From: Crocinitomicaceae bacterium
GTDB taxonomy: Bacteria > Bacteroidota > Bacteroidia > Flavobacteriales_D > Crocinitomicaceae
DNA length: 64,000 bases
NCBI GenBank assembly: GCA_018402525.1
Contig: JAGYIR010000005.1
Span: 79,290-143,289, forward strand
Direction: 5' to 3'
Shown piece after piece: positions 48,236 to 56,204 of the stretch. Position numbers and translations under genes: made by a program. The notes beneath the pieces are model-generated. The model saw only the letters and a list, made by a program, of their open reading frames with translations, was not told the origin of the DNA and did not search any database. The stretch's first letter is position 1. Every line of letters starts with the position of its first letter.

Positions 48236-49242
48236 ATGAAAAATTTACTTCTCGGGGTACTAATCGTGCCAACTCTTTTATTTGCCCAACAAACTAAAAC
48301 CTCAACAAATTCAGGTGATTTCTACAATCCTCTTACTTGGGATTGCCTATGTTTTCCAGCAAGTGGAGACAGTTTGATTATTAACCACAACTTAAATTTA
48401 AACACAGATATTTACTATACCGCTGGTCGAATAACGATTAATCCGTCTGGTTCACTTATAGAATCTGGAGGTGATAGGGATGTTTGGGTCGATGGTGGCG
48501 GATCACTCTATAATCACGGTACATTCACTGTAAACAATTTACTATTATCTCAATGGGCTTATATCAACAATACGGGAAGTTTTATAGGGCTTGACAGTAT
48601 GCTTACTCAGGGAGCTATGAATAACAATGGAACAATAGAAGTGTATGATTTTTGAATGATCAAACAGGAAATTTTGGCAATTTCGGAACGCTAACGGTGA
48701 TCAACAACATGAATAACCAAGGTAACATTGACAATTATGGAGATATTACAGTTGCCAATGATTTTTCGAACTGCAACACCCAAACGATGAACGCTGAATT
48801 AACCAATAACGCATTGTTTTGCATAGGCAATGACTTCTTAAACTGTGACGGAGACTTAATCAATGGTTTGGGGCATGTTTATATTGGTAACGCTGGAAGC
48901 AATATTGGTGAATTAGCAGGCACTCTTACATTTCATTCACCCTTAGGTACTGTGTTCAACATTGGAACTGTTGGTTCTGGAGTTACCTTCACAACTGGTG
49001 CTTGCAACCTCAACTTGAATGGTGTCTCAAATGTAGACCTAGAGATATTTCCAAATCCAGCTTCTTCAGCTATTTATGTTTCGGAATACCTTGGAGAATA
49101 CTATTCGATCGTAGATATGAACGGAACAATAGTGCTACAAGGAAATCTGGATGGAGGTGACATCGACATTTCTCATCTAGGCGATGGCATGTATTTCTTG
49201 AGCATCAATCAGACTACCCCTAAGAAGTTTGTAAAACGTTAG
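48236..49242 (+). CDS. Secreted T9SS type A sorting domain protein (one frameshift)
   Basis: About 335 residues after adding one T to the T5 run at 48649-48653 (EVYDFLNDQTGNFGN). Signal peptide MKNLLLGVLIVPTLLFAQQ. The body is a series of short Asn/Gly-rich strands (GSLYNHGTFTVNNLL, NNGTIEVYDF, NFGTLTVINNMNNQGN) typical of a right-handed beta-helix. The C-terminus is a T9SS type A domain (VDLEIFPNPASSAIYV, then MNGTIVLQGN and GDGMYFLSI). Surface or released protein; ligand unknown. Its stop overlaps that of the convergent reductase gene by four bases. Confidence 0.8.
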
Positions 49243-50249
49243 AATCCTGAAATTCCGTTAACAGTAGTATACTTCAATACGTTTTTCTTGTCTGGGTGAA
49301 TTCGCGCAAAAGCAGATTGAACGGCTAATGTTCCCTCATGAAATCCGCACAAAATTAACTTCAACTTATTGGTGTATGTGTTAACGTCCCCAATGGCGTA
49401 TATACCTGGGATGTTTGTTGAGTAATCCAGCGTGTCGACCACAATGGCATTTTTATCAATTTCTAATCCCCAATCGGCAATCGGACCTAAACTTGGTTTT
49501 AAACCGAACAATGGGATAAAATGATCCGTTTCCATGGTGAAATCGCCTTGAGTGAGATGATTGATGACAACGTTTTCTACTTTTCCATTTCCACCAATTC
49601 CAACTACTTCAGCTTCTGTGATTAACTTAATTTTTCCTGCATCCGCCAAATCCATCACTTTCTGCACCGAGTCCAAATGTCCTCTAAACGAAGAACGTCT
49701 GTGTACCAATGCCACCTCTTTTGCTATGTTCTTTTCTGCTAGAAAGATCGACCAATCCAAGGCAGAATCACCACCACCAGAAATCACACATCGTTTTCCT
49801 TGGTAAAACTCAGGATCTTTTATGATGTATTCTACTCCTTTATCTTCGTAATTTTCTAATCCTTCAATTGGTGGCTTACGCGGCTCGAACACTCCCAGTC
49901 CACCAGCAATCATTACAATTGGTGCTTCGTGTTGCGTACCTTTGTTCGTTGTGACAATAAACTTGTCTTCTGCTGTTTTTTCTATGCTCACCGCTGCCTC
50001 ACCTAGCGTAAATCCAGGCTTAAAAGGTGCAGCCTGTTCCATTAAATTATCGATTAAATCACCTGCCAAAATGGAAGGAAATCCAGGAATATCATAAATT
50101 GGCTTTTTCGGATAAATTTCCGAGCACTGTCCACCTGCTTGAGGCAAAGAATCTATGAGGTGACATCTCAACTTTAACAATCCCGCTTCAAAAACGGTAA
50201 AAAGTCCAACTGGTCCAGCACCAATGATGATAATATCTGTTTGAATCAT
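49239..50249 (-). CDS. Ferredoxin-NADP reductase, thioredoxin-reductase-like type (YumC)
   Basis: 336 residues. FAD-binding DIIIIGAGPVGLFTVFEAG at the start, IDSLPQAGGQCSEIYPKKPIYDIPG typical of type 2 FNR, NADP-binding CVISGGGDSALDW, and C-terminal FAD block IYAIGDVNTYTNKLKLILCGFHEG. It lacks the CxxC redox pair of true thioredoxin reductase, which fits FNR. Transfers electrons between NADPH and ferredoxin or flavodoxin. Single gene. Confidence 0.88.
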   Translation of the reverse strand: MIQTDIIIIGAGPVGLFTVFEAGLLKLRCHLIDSLPQAGGQCSEIYPKKPIYDIPGFPSILAGDLIDNLMEQAAPFKPGFTLGEAAVSIEKTAEDKFIVTTNKGTQHEAPIVMIAGGLGVFEPRKPPIEGLENYEDKGVEYIIKDPEFYQGKRCVISGGGDSALDWSIFLAEKNIAKEVALVHRRSSFRGHLDSVQKVMDLADAGKIKLITEAEVVGIGGNGKVENVVINHLTQGDFTMETDHFIPLFGLKPSLGPIADWGLEIDKNAIVVDTLDYSTNIPGIYAIGDVNTYTNKLKLILCGFHEGTLAVQSAFARIHPDKKNVLKYTTVNGISGF

Positions 50250-50303
50250 TTCGATTTATTTTCGTGCCACAAAATTAATAATAAGCGATAGACTGCACAC
50301 TAA

Positions 50304-51180
50304 TTAGGCACGTATTTCCTTAATATTCTCTAAAATCTTTGCTGCTAACTCCTCGGTAGGAAGGTCGTTATTGTCCGTGCCAAAGGGTTCTTCGATTTCC
50401 TCTGAAATATATTCCAAACCAACGAAGATGTAAAATACGAGTACTGTCAACGCTACTGACCAATAATGCAATGAGTGAACAAACGCAAAAGGCGAAAGTA
50501 AGATGAAAATGAAAATCAACTTCTTCAAAAACATGCTATAACTAAATGGGATAGGTGTATTCTTAATCCGTTCGCAGGCACCCAAAATATCTGTAAGTGA
50601 CTTGACTTCTTTGTCCAGCATCAGCATCTCCTCTTCCGACAAGTGTTTATCGTTCTTTAATTCCTTCAAGGTACAATAAATTTCACCTGCAATGGCATTA
50701 GGCACATGTGTTTTTACCTGAATTTTTTTCTTTTGTTTATCTGAAAGTGGTAGTTCTTCAACCGCTTGTTCATCACGTAAATGTTCACTCAGCGAGGCTG
50801 GAAACGCTGCCATCCAATCGTATAATTCTTCCTTTTTTTCCATTTCTGAATCAGGAACAAACGCTTTTACCTTTCAAAGCGAAATTGCGGCAATTATTAA
50901 CCAATGCGCCCCAGAGTTTTCTTCCTTCCCACCATTTGTCATAGGCCGAATTGATCCGAAAAACCAACAACATCGAAAACGCAAAACCGATGAATGAAAA
51001 GAACTTCGAAACCTGATCCAACAAATCTCCATGCTGATGCAAAGAAACTTGCTCCCAGTAAGCGATTAACCCAGAGTATATGGCTATAATGATCAACTCA
51101 TAGCGAAACGTCCACATGATGTCCGCCTTACTAAATGAGGTAATGTGCTTAAACCATGATTTTGAGTTGTACTTTATCAT
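50304..51180 (-). CDS. Bestrophin-family anion channel (one frameshift)
   Basis: About 292 residues after removing one base at the CC pair 50870-50871, giving NFALKVKAFVPDSEMEKKEELYD. Start motif MIKYNSKSWFKHITSF, membrane helices at about 25-42 and 60-80, the family stretch FRINSAYDKWWEGRKLWGALVNNCRN, and a C-terminal block with two more helices (FIFILLSPFAFVHSLHYWSV, ALTVLVFYIFVGLEYI) and EEIEEPFGTDNNDLPTE. Bacterial bestrophins form pentameric channels; transported ion not deducible. Confidence 0.85.
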
Positions 51181-51244
51181 GTGGCGAAGTTAATTATTTT
51201 GGAATGATTTAATCTGCGTTGAAAAAGTTATACCTGCCATTTTT

Positions 51245-51343
51245 ACACAGAGGTTGAACAGAGGAACACAGAGTTCACAGAGGTAAATAAATTCAGGGCA
51301 CTAACATTCCTCTGTGACCTCCTAAACTCAGTTACTCTGTGTT
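51245..51343. repeat. Intergenic repeat built from ACACAGAGG / CCTCTGTG words
   Basis: The left half contains three CAGAGG words and two ACACAGAG words (51245-51283). The right half contains the reverse complements: CCTCTGTG (51309-51316) pairs with CACAGAGG (51276-51283), and ACTCTGTGTT (51334-51343) with AACACAGAGT (51266-51275). It sits between the bestrophin start and the 3' end of the methyltransferase gene. No T tail. Confidence 0.75.
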
Positions 51344-51351
51344 GAAAAAAT

Positions 51352-51881
51352 TCAAATAGACCTCTTCGCAAATTCCCACATAACAATACCCGCACACACC
51401 GAGACATTCAAACTATGTTTTGTCCCAAATTGTGGAATTTCAATGATATGATCCGAAGCATCAATAACATCTTGATTTACACCATTGACTTCATTACCGA
51501 AGACTAGTGCATAATGCGCATCAGGCAGATCTTTTACATCCTGAAGCATGGTCGTTTCTTCCGTTTGCTCAATAGAACAAATCTTGACTCCTTGCGCTTT
51601 CAGTTCATTCACCACTTCCATTGTTGTAGCGCGGTGTTCCCATTCAATGGTTTCAGTTGCACCTAAAGCCGTTTTTTGAATTTCACGGTGGGGCGGTGTC
51701 GCAGTGATTCCACACAAATAAATTTTATCCACATTAAAAGCATCACTCGTTCTAAAAAAGCACCAACGTTAGTCAGACTTCTGATTTCATCCAAGATGAT
51801 CGTGATTGGAAATTTCTCCTGTCCCTTGAATTCTTCTTCAGAGACGCGGTTTAATTCCCATAATTTTAATTTCCTATTCAT
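51352..51881 (-). CDS. SpoU/TrmH-family RNA 2'-O-methyltransferase (one frameshift)
   Basis: About 177 residues after adding one base to the A6 run at 51754-51759, giving NVGAFFRTSDAFNVDKIYLCG, the standard motif 1. Motifs 2 and 3 are YALVFGNEVNGVNQ and IEIPQFGTKHSLNVSVCAGIVMWEF, the SAM-binding trefoil knot. Methylates a ribose in tRNA or rRNA; the target is not deducible. Short form without an N-terminal substrate-binding extension. Divergent from mutS across an intergenic inverted repeat. Confidence 0.88.
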
Positions 51882-51887
51882 AATGTA

Positions 51888-52007
51888 GACGCTAAGATAT
51901 TAGGATTTTAAGACTTTAAGACTCATTTTTCGGTAAACCTTCACAATCTATTCGAAGATTCAAATTGGTGAAAAATAGAAGTCCTGAAGTCCTAATATCT
52001 TAACGTC
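51888..52007. repeat. Long-arm intergenic inverted repeat with AAGATATTAGGA arms
   Basis: GACGCTAAGATATTAGGA (51888-51905) pairs with TCCTAATATCTTAACGTC (51990-52007) at 17 of 18 positions across an 84-base loop. The loop side also repeats words: TTTAAGACT twice on the left, GAAGTCCT twice on the right. It separates the divergent methyltransferase and mutS genes and ends just before the mutS promoter. Confidence 0.8.
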
Positions 52008-52015
52008 TTAATATC

Positions 52016-52045
52016 TTGTAGTCTTGACTCTTTTCTTTACTTTTA
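52016..52045 (+). promoter_or_regulatory. mutS promoter TTG-N19-TACTTTTA
   Basis: TTG at 52016-52018 and TACTTTTA at 52038-52045, spacer 19, about 27 bases before the TTG start at 52073. Confidence 0.5.
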
Positions 52046-52072
52046 TACGACGAAATTCAAAAATCAGAAAAA

Positions 52073-54711
52073 TTGACAAAAACTAAGGTAGCAAATAAGC
52101 CCAGTGAAACTCCTTTGATGAAACAGTACAATGCCATCAAAGCGCGTCACCCTCAAGCTTTGCTGCTATTTAGAGTAGGTGATTTTTATGAGACTTTTGG
52201 AGAAGATGCCATTGTTGCATCTAAGGTTTTGGGGATTGTCCTGACAAAACGAGGTGCAGGATCATCTTCGGAAATTGAATTAGCTGGGTTTCCGCATCAC
52301 TCAATGGACACGTATCTTCCTAAACTAGTCAGAGCGGGACACCGTGTTGCAGTATGCGACCAATTGGAAGATCCAAAAATGACTAAAACGATTGTCAAAC
52401 GAGGTGTCACTGAGCTAGTCACACCAGGGGTTTCCTTTAATGATCAAGTACTTGGATACTGCTAAAAATAATTTCTCTGTGTTCGGTTCATTTCGGGAAA
52501 GATATTACTGGAATCGCATTTTGGATGTCTCTACTGGTGAATTTTTAGTCGCGCAGGGCTCCAAAGAATACATTGAAAAATTAATTCAGGGATTTGAACC
52601 CTCTGAAATCATCTACAACAAACGCGACGGGAAAATCTACGATGAATGTTTTGGCAACGCTTATTATTCGTTCCGTTTGGAAGATTGGGTCTACACGGAA
52701 GACTATGCACATGAAAAACTGAATCAGCAATTTGGTACCAATTCGTTGAAAGGATTTGGGCGTTGAAGCGATGGACATGGCGATTATTGCCGCTGGCGCT
52801 ATTGTGCATTACTTGTCGAGAAAATCAACACGATCGTTTGGGGCATATTACCGCACTATCGAGAATTGAAGAAGATAAATACGTTTGGCTGGATCGCTTC
52901 ACCATTCGAAATCTGGAGTTGATCAGTTCACCCCATGAAAACGCAACAACGCTCATTCAAATCATGGATCAAACCAAAACCCCCATGGGTGGTCGTTTGA
53001 TGAAACGTTGGATGGTACTGCCGTTAAAAGATTTGACACCGATTCAAAATAGATTAGATGCGGTTGAAGCATTTTTAAGAACGAAGATTGCTCCTATGAA
53101 TTAGGTGAACGACTCAAGCAAATCAATGATTTAGAACGCATCATTTCAAAAGTCGCTGTTGGGAAAATCAATCCACGGGAAGTTTTGCAATTGCAGCGAA
53201 CATTAAAACAATTGAATCCAATCAAGGAGGTGATCGTTGAAATGAAATCCGATGTGTTGAATCGCATTGCAGATCGAATCAATCCTTGTGCCGACTTATT
53301 GGAAACGATTTCTAAAACCATCCACGAAGATGCCGCTGTTCAAATGGGTAAGGGAAAGGTGATTGCCGATGGTTTCAACGCTGAACTTGATGAATTGAGA
53401 GCAATTTCTTTCTCCGGTAAAGATTATTTGCAGGCATTGCAAGAAAGGGAAAGCGAACGCACAGGAATCCCAAGTCTAAAGGTGTCGTTTAACAATGTGT
53501 TTGGGTATTACCTTGAAGTAAGAAACGCGCACAAGGACAAAGTTCCCGAAGAGTGGATCCGTAAACAAACACTGGTCAATGCTGAGCGTTACATCACAGA
53601 GGAACTCAAAGAATACGAATCAAAAATATTGGGCGCTGAAGAGAAAATTTATGCACTCGAATCGCGTTTGTACCAGGATCTTGTCTTTACAATGGCCGAT
53701 TATATCCAACCCATTCAACTTGATGCGTCGCTTATTGCACAATTGGACTGTTTGTTGTCATTTTCGGAAACCGCGCATGCTAATAAGTATGTCAAGCCAG
53801 AAGTCAACGATTCATTCGCCATTGACATCAAAGAAGGAAGACATCCTGTGATTGAAAAGCAGTTAGGCGTTGGTCACGAGTACATTTCCAACGATGTGTA
53901 CTTGGACAATGAAACGCAACAAATCATGATGATTACCGGTCCAAACATGTCAGGTAAAAGTGCTTTATTGCGACAAACCGCGCTGATTTCCATCATGGCG
54001 CAAATGGGAAGTTTTGTCCCTGCGAAGGAGGCAACATTGGGACTCGTCGACAAGGTGTTTACCCGCGTTGGCGCTTCCGATAATATTTCTTCAGGGGAAT
54101 CGACCTTCATGGTAGAAATGAATGAGACTTCGAGTATTTTGAATAATCTTTCGAACCGTTCTTTAATTCTTTTGGATGAAATTGGACGTGGAACAAGCAC
54201 CTATGACGGAATTTCCATTGCATGGGCGATTGCTGAGTACGTTCACGATCACCCTAAAATGAAAGGGAAAACATTGTTTGCTACGCATTATCACGAGTTG
54301 AATGAAATGACGAATCGTTTTGATCGCATTAAAAACTTCAATGTCTCCGTAAAAGAAGTCGGCAAGAAAATTCTCTTTCTACGAAAATTAGTAGAAGGAG
54401 GCAGTGAACATTCATTTGGAATCCACGTCGCTAAATTGGCAGGTATGCCGACACAAGTCCTAGACCGTGCAACAAGTATGTTAGCTCAGCTAGAAGCAAC
54501 TCATGAACTGTCAGGAAAAAAGGGAGCTCAAAAAACTGGAAAAAAAGCATCAAATAACGGTGTCGATGATATGCAGTTAAGCTTTTTTCAATTGAACGAT
54601 CCAGTTTTGGAACAAATCCGTGAAGAGTTGGTAAGTATTGACATCAATACACTTACACCAGTTGAAGCGTTGATGAAGCTCAATGAGATAAAAAAACTCA
54701 CCGGCGGTTGA
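52073..54711 (+). CDS. mutS: DNA mismatch repair protein MutS (six frameshifts)
   Basis: About 880 residues once repaired. Mismatch-binding domain: [34 protein letters not shown] holds the FYE motif. ATPase: [15 protein letters not shown] (Walker A), [15 protein letters not shown] (Walker B) and [11 protein letters not shown]. Indels by family comparison: extra base at 52454-52455, near 52475, at 52758-52761 and at 52818; missing base in T4 at 52519-52522 and in 53072-53078. The segment 52476-52520 is read out of frame inside a longer open frame, with two errors cancelling; the correct reading there is [15 protein letters not shown]. Start TTG 52073 by lack of any upstream ATG. From 53080 to the stop the frame is intact. 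Confidence 0.93.
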
Positions 54712-54816
54712 TTTTTTTGGCTTGTTTCCTTTCAGTTTTAAAAATTCGTATTACATTTGTCGCCCACTGCAAAACGATGCAGTGCGAATTTGAAACCAGG
54801 TATTGAATTAATATAT

Positions 54817-54892
54817 GCGGGCGTAGCTCCCCGAATAAGATTCGTTTACTGTTCTTTGAACAGACTCATCTAGATCGGGACAGGATGCTACG
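54817..54892 (+). ncRNA. Nested stem-loop beginning with a copy of the tRNA-Gly 5' end
   Basis: GCGGGCGTAGCTC at 54817-54829 is identical to the first 13 bases of the tRNA-Gly at 54922, but the rest is not tRNA. Instead it folds: CGTAGC (54822-54827) with GCTACG (54887-54892), CCCGA (54830-54834) with TCGGG (54875-54879), and CTGTTC (54849-54854) with GAACAG (54858-54863) around a TTT loop. Whether it is transcribed is unknown. It may be a structured leader, a tRNA fragment or an insertion remnant. Confidence 0.4.
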
Positions 54893-54921
54893 TAGAAAGT
54901 GATTTTGAAATAAATTAATAA

Positions 54922-54993
54922 GCGGGCGTAGCTCAGGGGTAGAGCATCACCTTGCCAAGGTGAGGGTCGTGAGTTCGAATCTCATCGCCCGCT
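54922..54993 (+). tRNA. tRNA-Gly (GCC anticodon)
   Basis: 72 bases. Acceptor GCGGGCG pairs with CGCCCGC; D arm GCTC...GAGC; anticodon stem TCACC/GGTGA with loop TTGCCAA, anticodon GCC; T arm GTGAG-TTCGAAT-CTCAT. Discriminator T; CCA is not encoded. Confidence 0.97.
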
Positions 54994-55205
54994 CAATGTA
55001 AAACTCAGCTTTGCTGGCTTTTGAAATTCACTAAAAAAGTGAAGCTCGCTTCAGCTTTTTGTTGTGGATTTTAAAAGTGCACTTCGTAGAAGTGCTGTTT
55101 TGAATTGAAAGCCTCCCTTTTGGAGATCACGTAAGTAATCTCTTTTGAAAAGCGGAGAACTGAACAAAAAAATACTACCAGATTTATCTGTCCGATAAAT
55201 CAAAT
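54994..55205 (+). other. Hairpin-rich spacer between the two tRNA genes
   Basis: No gene is seen. Several short perfect stem-loops occur in series: CAGC/GCTG (55006-55016), TTCACT/AGTGAA (55027-55043), GAAGC/GCTTC (55041-55052), GCACTTC/GAAGTGC (55079-55095) and GAGAT/ATCTC (55123-55142). They could be processing or folding elements of a joint tRNA transcript (inference). Confidence 0.5.
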
Positions 55206-55289
55206 GCTCGAGTGGTGGAATTGGTAGACACGCCGGACTTAAAATCCTGTGCTCTTAGGGGCGTGCGGGTTCAAGTCCCGCCTCGAGTA
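55206..55289 (+). tRNA. tRNA-Leu (TAA anticodon)
   Basis: 84 bases, with a long variable arm. Acceptor GCTCGAG with CTCGAGT (first pair G-U), discriminator A; anticodon loop CTTAAAA gives TAA; T arm GCGGG-TTCAAGT-CCCGC. The anticodon stem CCGGA/TCCTG has one C-T mismatch, which may be real or a base error. CCA is not encoded. It is followed directly by a terminator. Confidence 0.95.
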
Positions 55290-55290
55290 C

Positions 55291-55322
55291 AAAAGCCTCT
55301 CTTTTTTAGGGAGGCTTTTTTC
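55291..55322 (+). terminator. Rho-independent terminator after tRNA-Leu
   Basis: AAAAGCCTC (55291-55299) pairs with GAGGCTTTT (55311-55319) around a T-rich loop, then more T. It starts two bases after the tRNA discriminator. Confidence 0.9.
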
Positions 55323-55511
55323 ATCTTAATACACTTGTAGAGGGGCTTCCAACCTGTGTTTGTAGGATTGCCTGACTTTCACGAGTTGGGCTTTTTTTGG
55401 GGGCCTTTCAATTTCGAGTATTCATAAAATTTAGATAAAGGCGTCTTTTAGGGAAGTTTTTGGTGATACTAAAATAGTCTTAAACAAAAAGCAGATATTT
55501 CAACGTTGATT

Positions 55512-56204
55512 TCATGTCTTGTCTTCCATTTGATTCAAAAACTCCTCCTTATATTTCCTCGATAAAGGAATAACTTCCTGCCCAATAATAACGGTATTGT
55601 TCGTAATTTTATCAATGAAATTGGTATTAACAATGAAGGAACGATGCAATCTTATAAATGAAGTATTTTTTAAACGCATCATAAAGCTATTTAAGGAATT
55701 GCGTTCAACATATCGATTTTCAGTGGTATAAATCTCAATGTATTTATCATCTGCTTTGATATAACGAATCTCTGAGGGGTCAACAAGAACTTGCTCATGC
55801 CCAGACTTAATTATAAAAGGGGGAATATGTGCATTTAGTTGAAGTTTCACTACCTCTAATGTAGTATAAAGATCACGTTGGTTAAATGGTTTTACAATAT
55901 AACCTCTTGGATCATACTGAATAGCTTCTTCGACTGTCATTTGATCTGAAAAAGAGGTTAAAAAAATGATAGGAATATTTTTGTTTCTTTTGATGAATTC
56001 AGCGATTTGAAACCCTTGATCCTTCCCATGCATCTTAATATCAAGAATAGCAACATCAATCTCAGAACGGCCTATTATTTCAATGGAGGAGGTGTAATCG
56101 TATCCTATTCCGACCACTGAATAATTCATGTCCTCCAGCATATCCTTTAACTCCTCCGAAATGAATACATCGTCTTCCGCTATAAACACGTTTAGTTTTC
56201 TCAT
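55512..56204 (-). CDS. LytTR-family response regulator
   Basis: 230 residues. Receiver domain about 3-120: acidic pair Asp11-Asp12, phospho-acceptor Asp55 in VAILDIKMHG, Thr/Ser in FLTSFSD and Lys in GYIVKPFN. LytTR DNA-binding domain about 135-225 (IRYIKADDKYIEIYTTENR, FIRLHRSFIVNTNFI). Its ATG overlaps the stop of the upstream TPR kinase by four bases, so the pair is a genuine two-component system. Such regulators bind short imperfect direct repeats. Downstream target not identified; the large repeat protein at 58407 is divergent from the kinase and a candidate. Confidence 0.93.
   Translation of the reverse strand: MRKLNVFIAEDDVFISEELKDMLEDMNYSVVGIGYDYTSSIEIIGRSEIDVAILDIKMHGKDQGFQIAEFIKRNKNIPIIFLTSFSDQMTVEEAIQYDPRGYIVKPFNQRDLYTTLEVVKLQLNAHIPPFIIKSGHEQVLVDPSEIRYIKADDKYIEIYTTENRYVERNSLNSFMMRLKNTSFIRLHRSFIVNTNFIDKITNNTVIIGQEVIPLSRKYKEEFLNQMEDKT

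Noticed and set aside
54817..54829. Attachment site of an integrated element at tRNA-Gly
   Set aside because: The copied segment is the 5' end of the tRNA and lies only 105 bases away, with no integrase; att duplications usually involve the 3' end.
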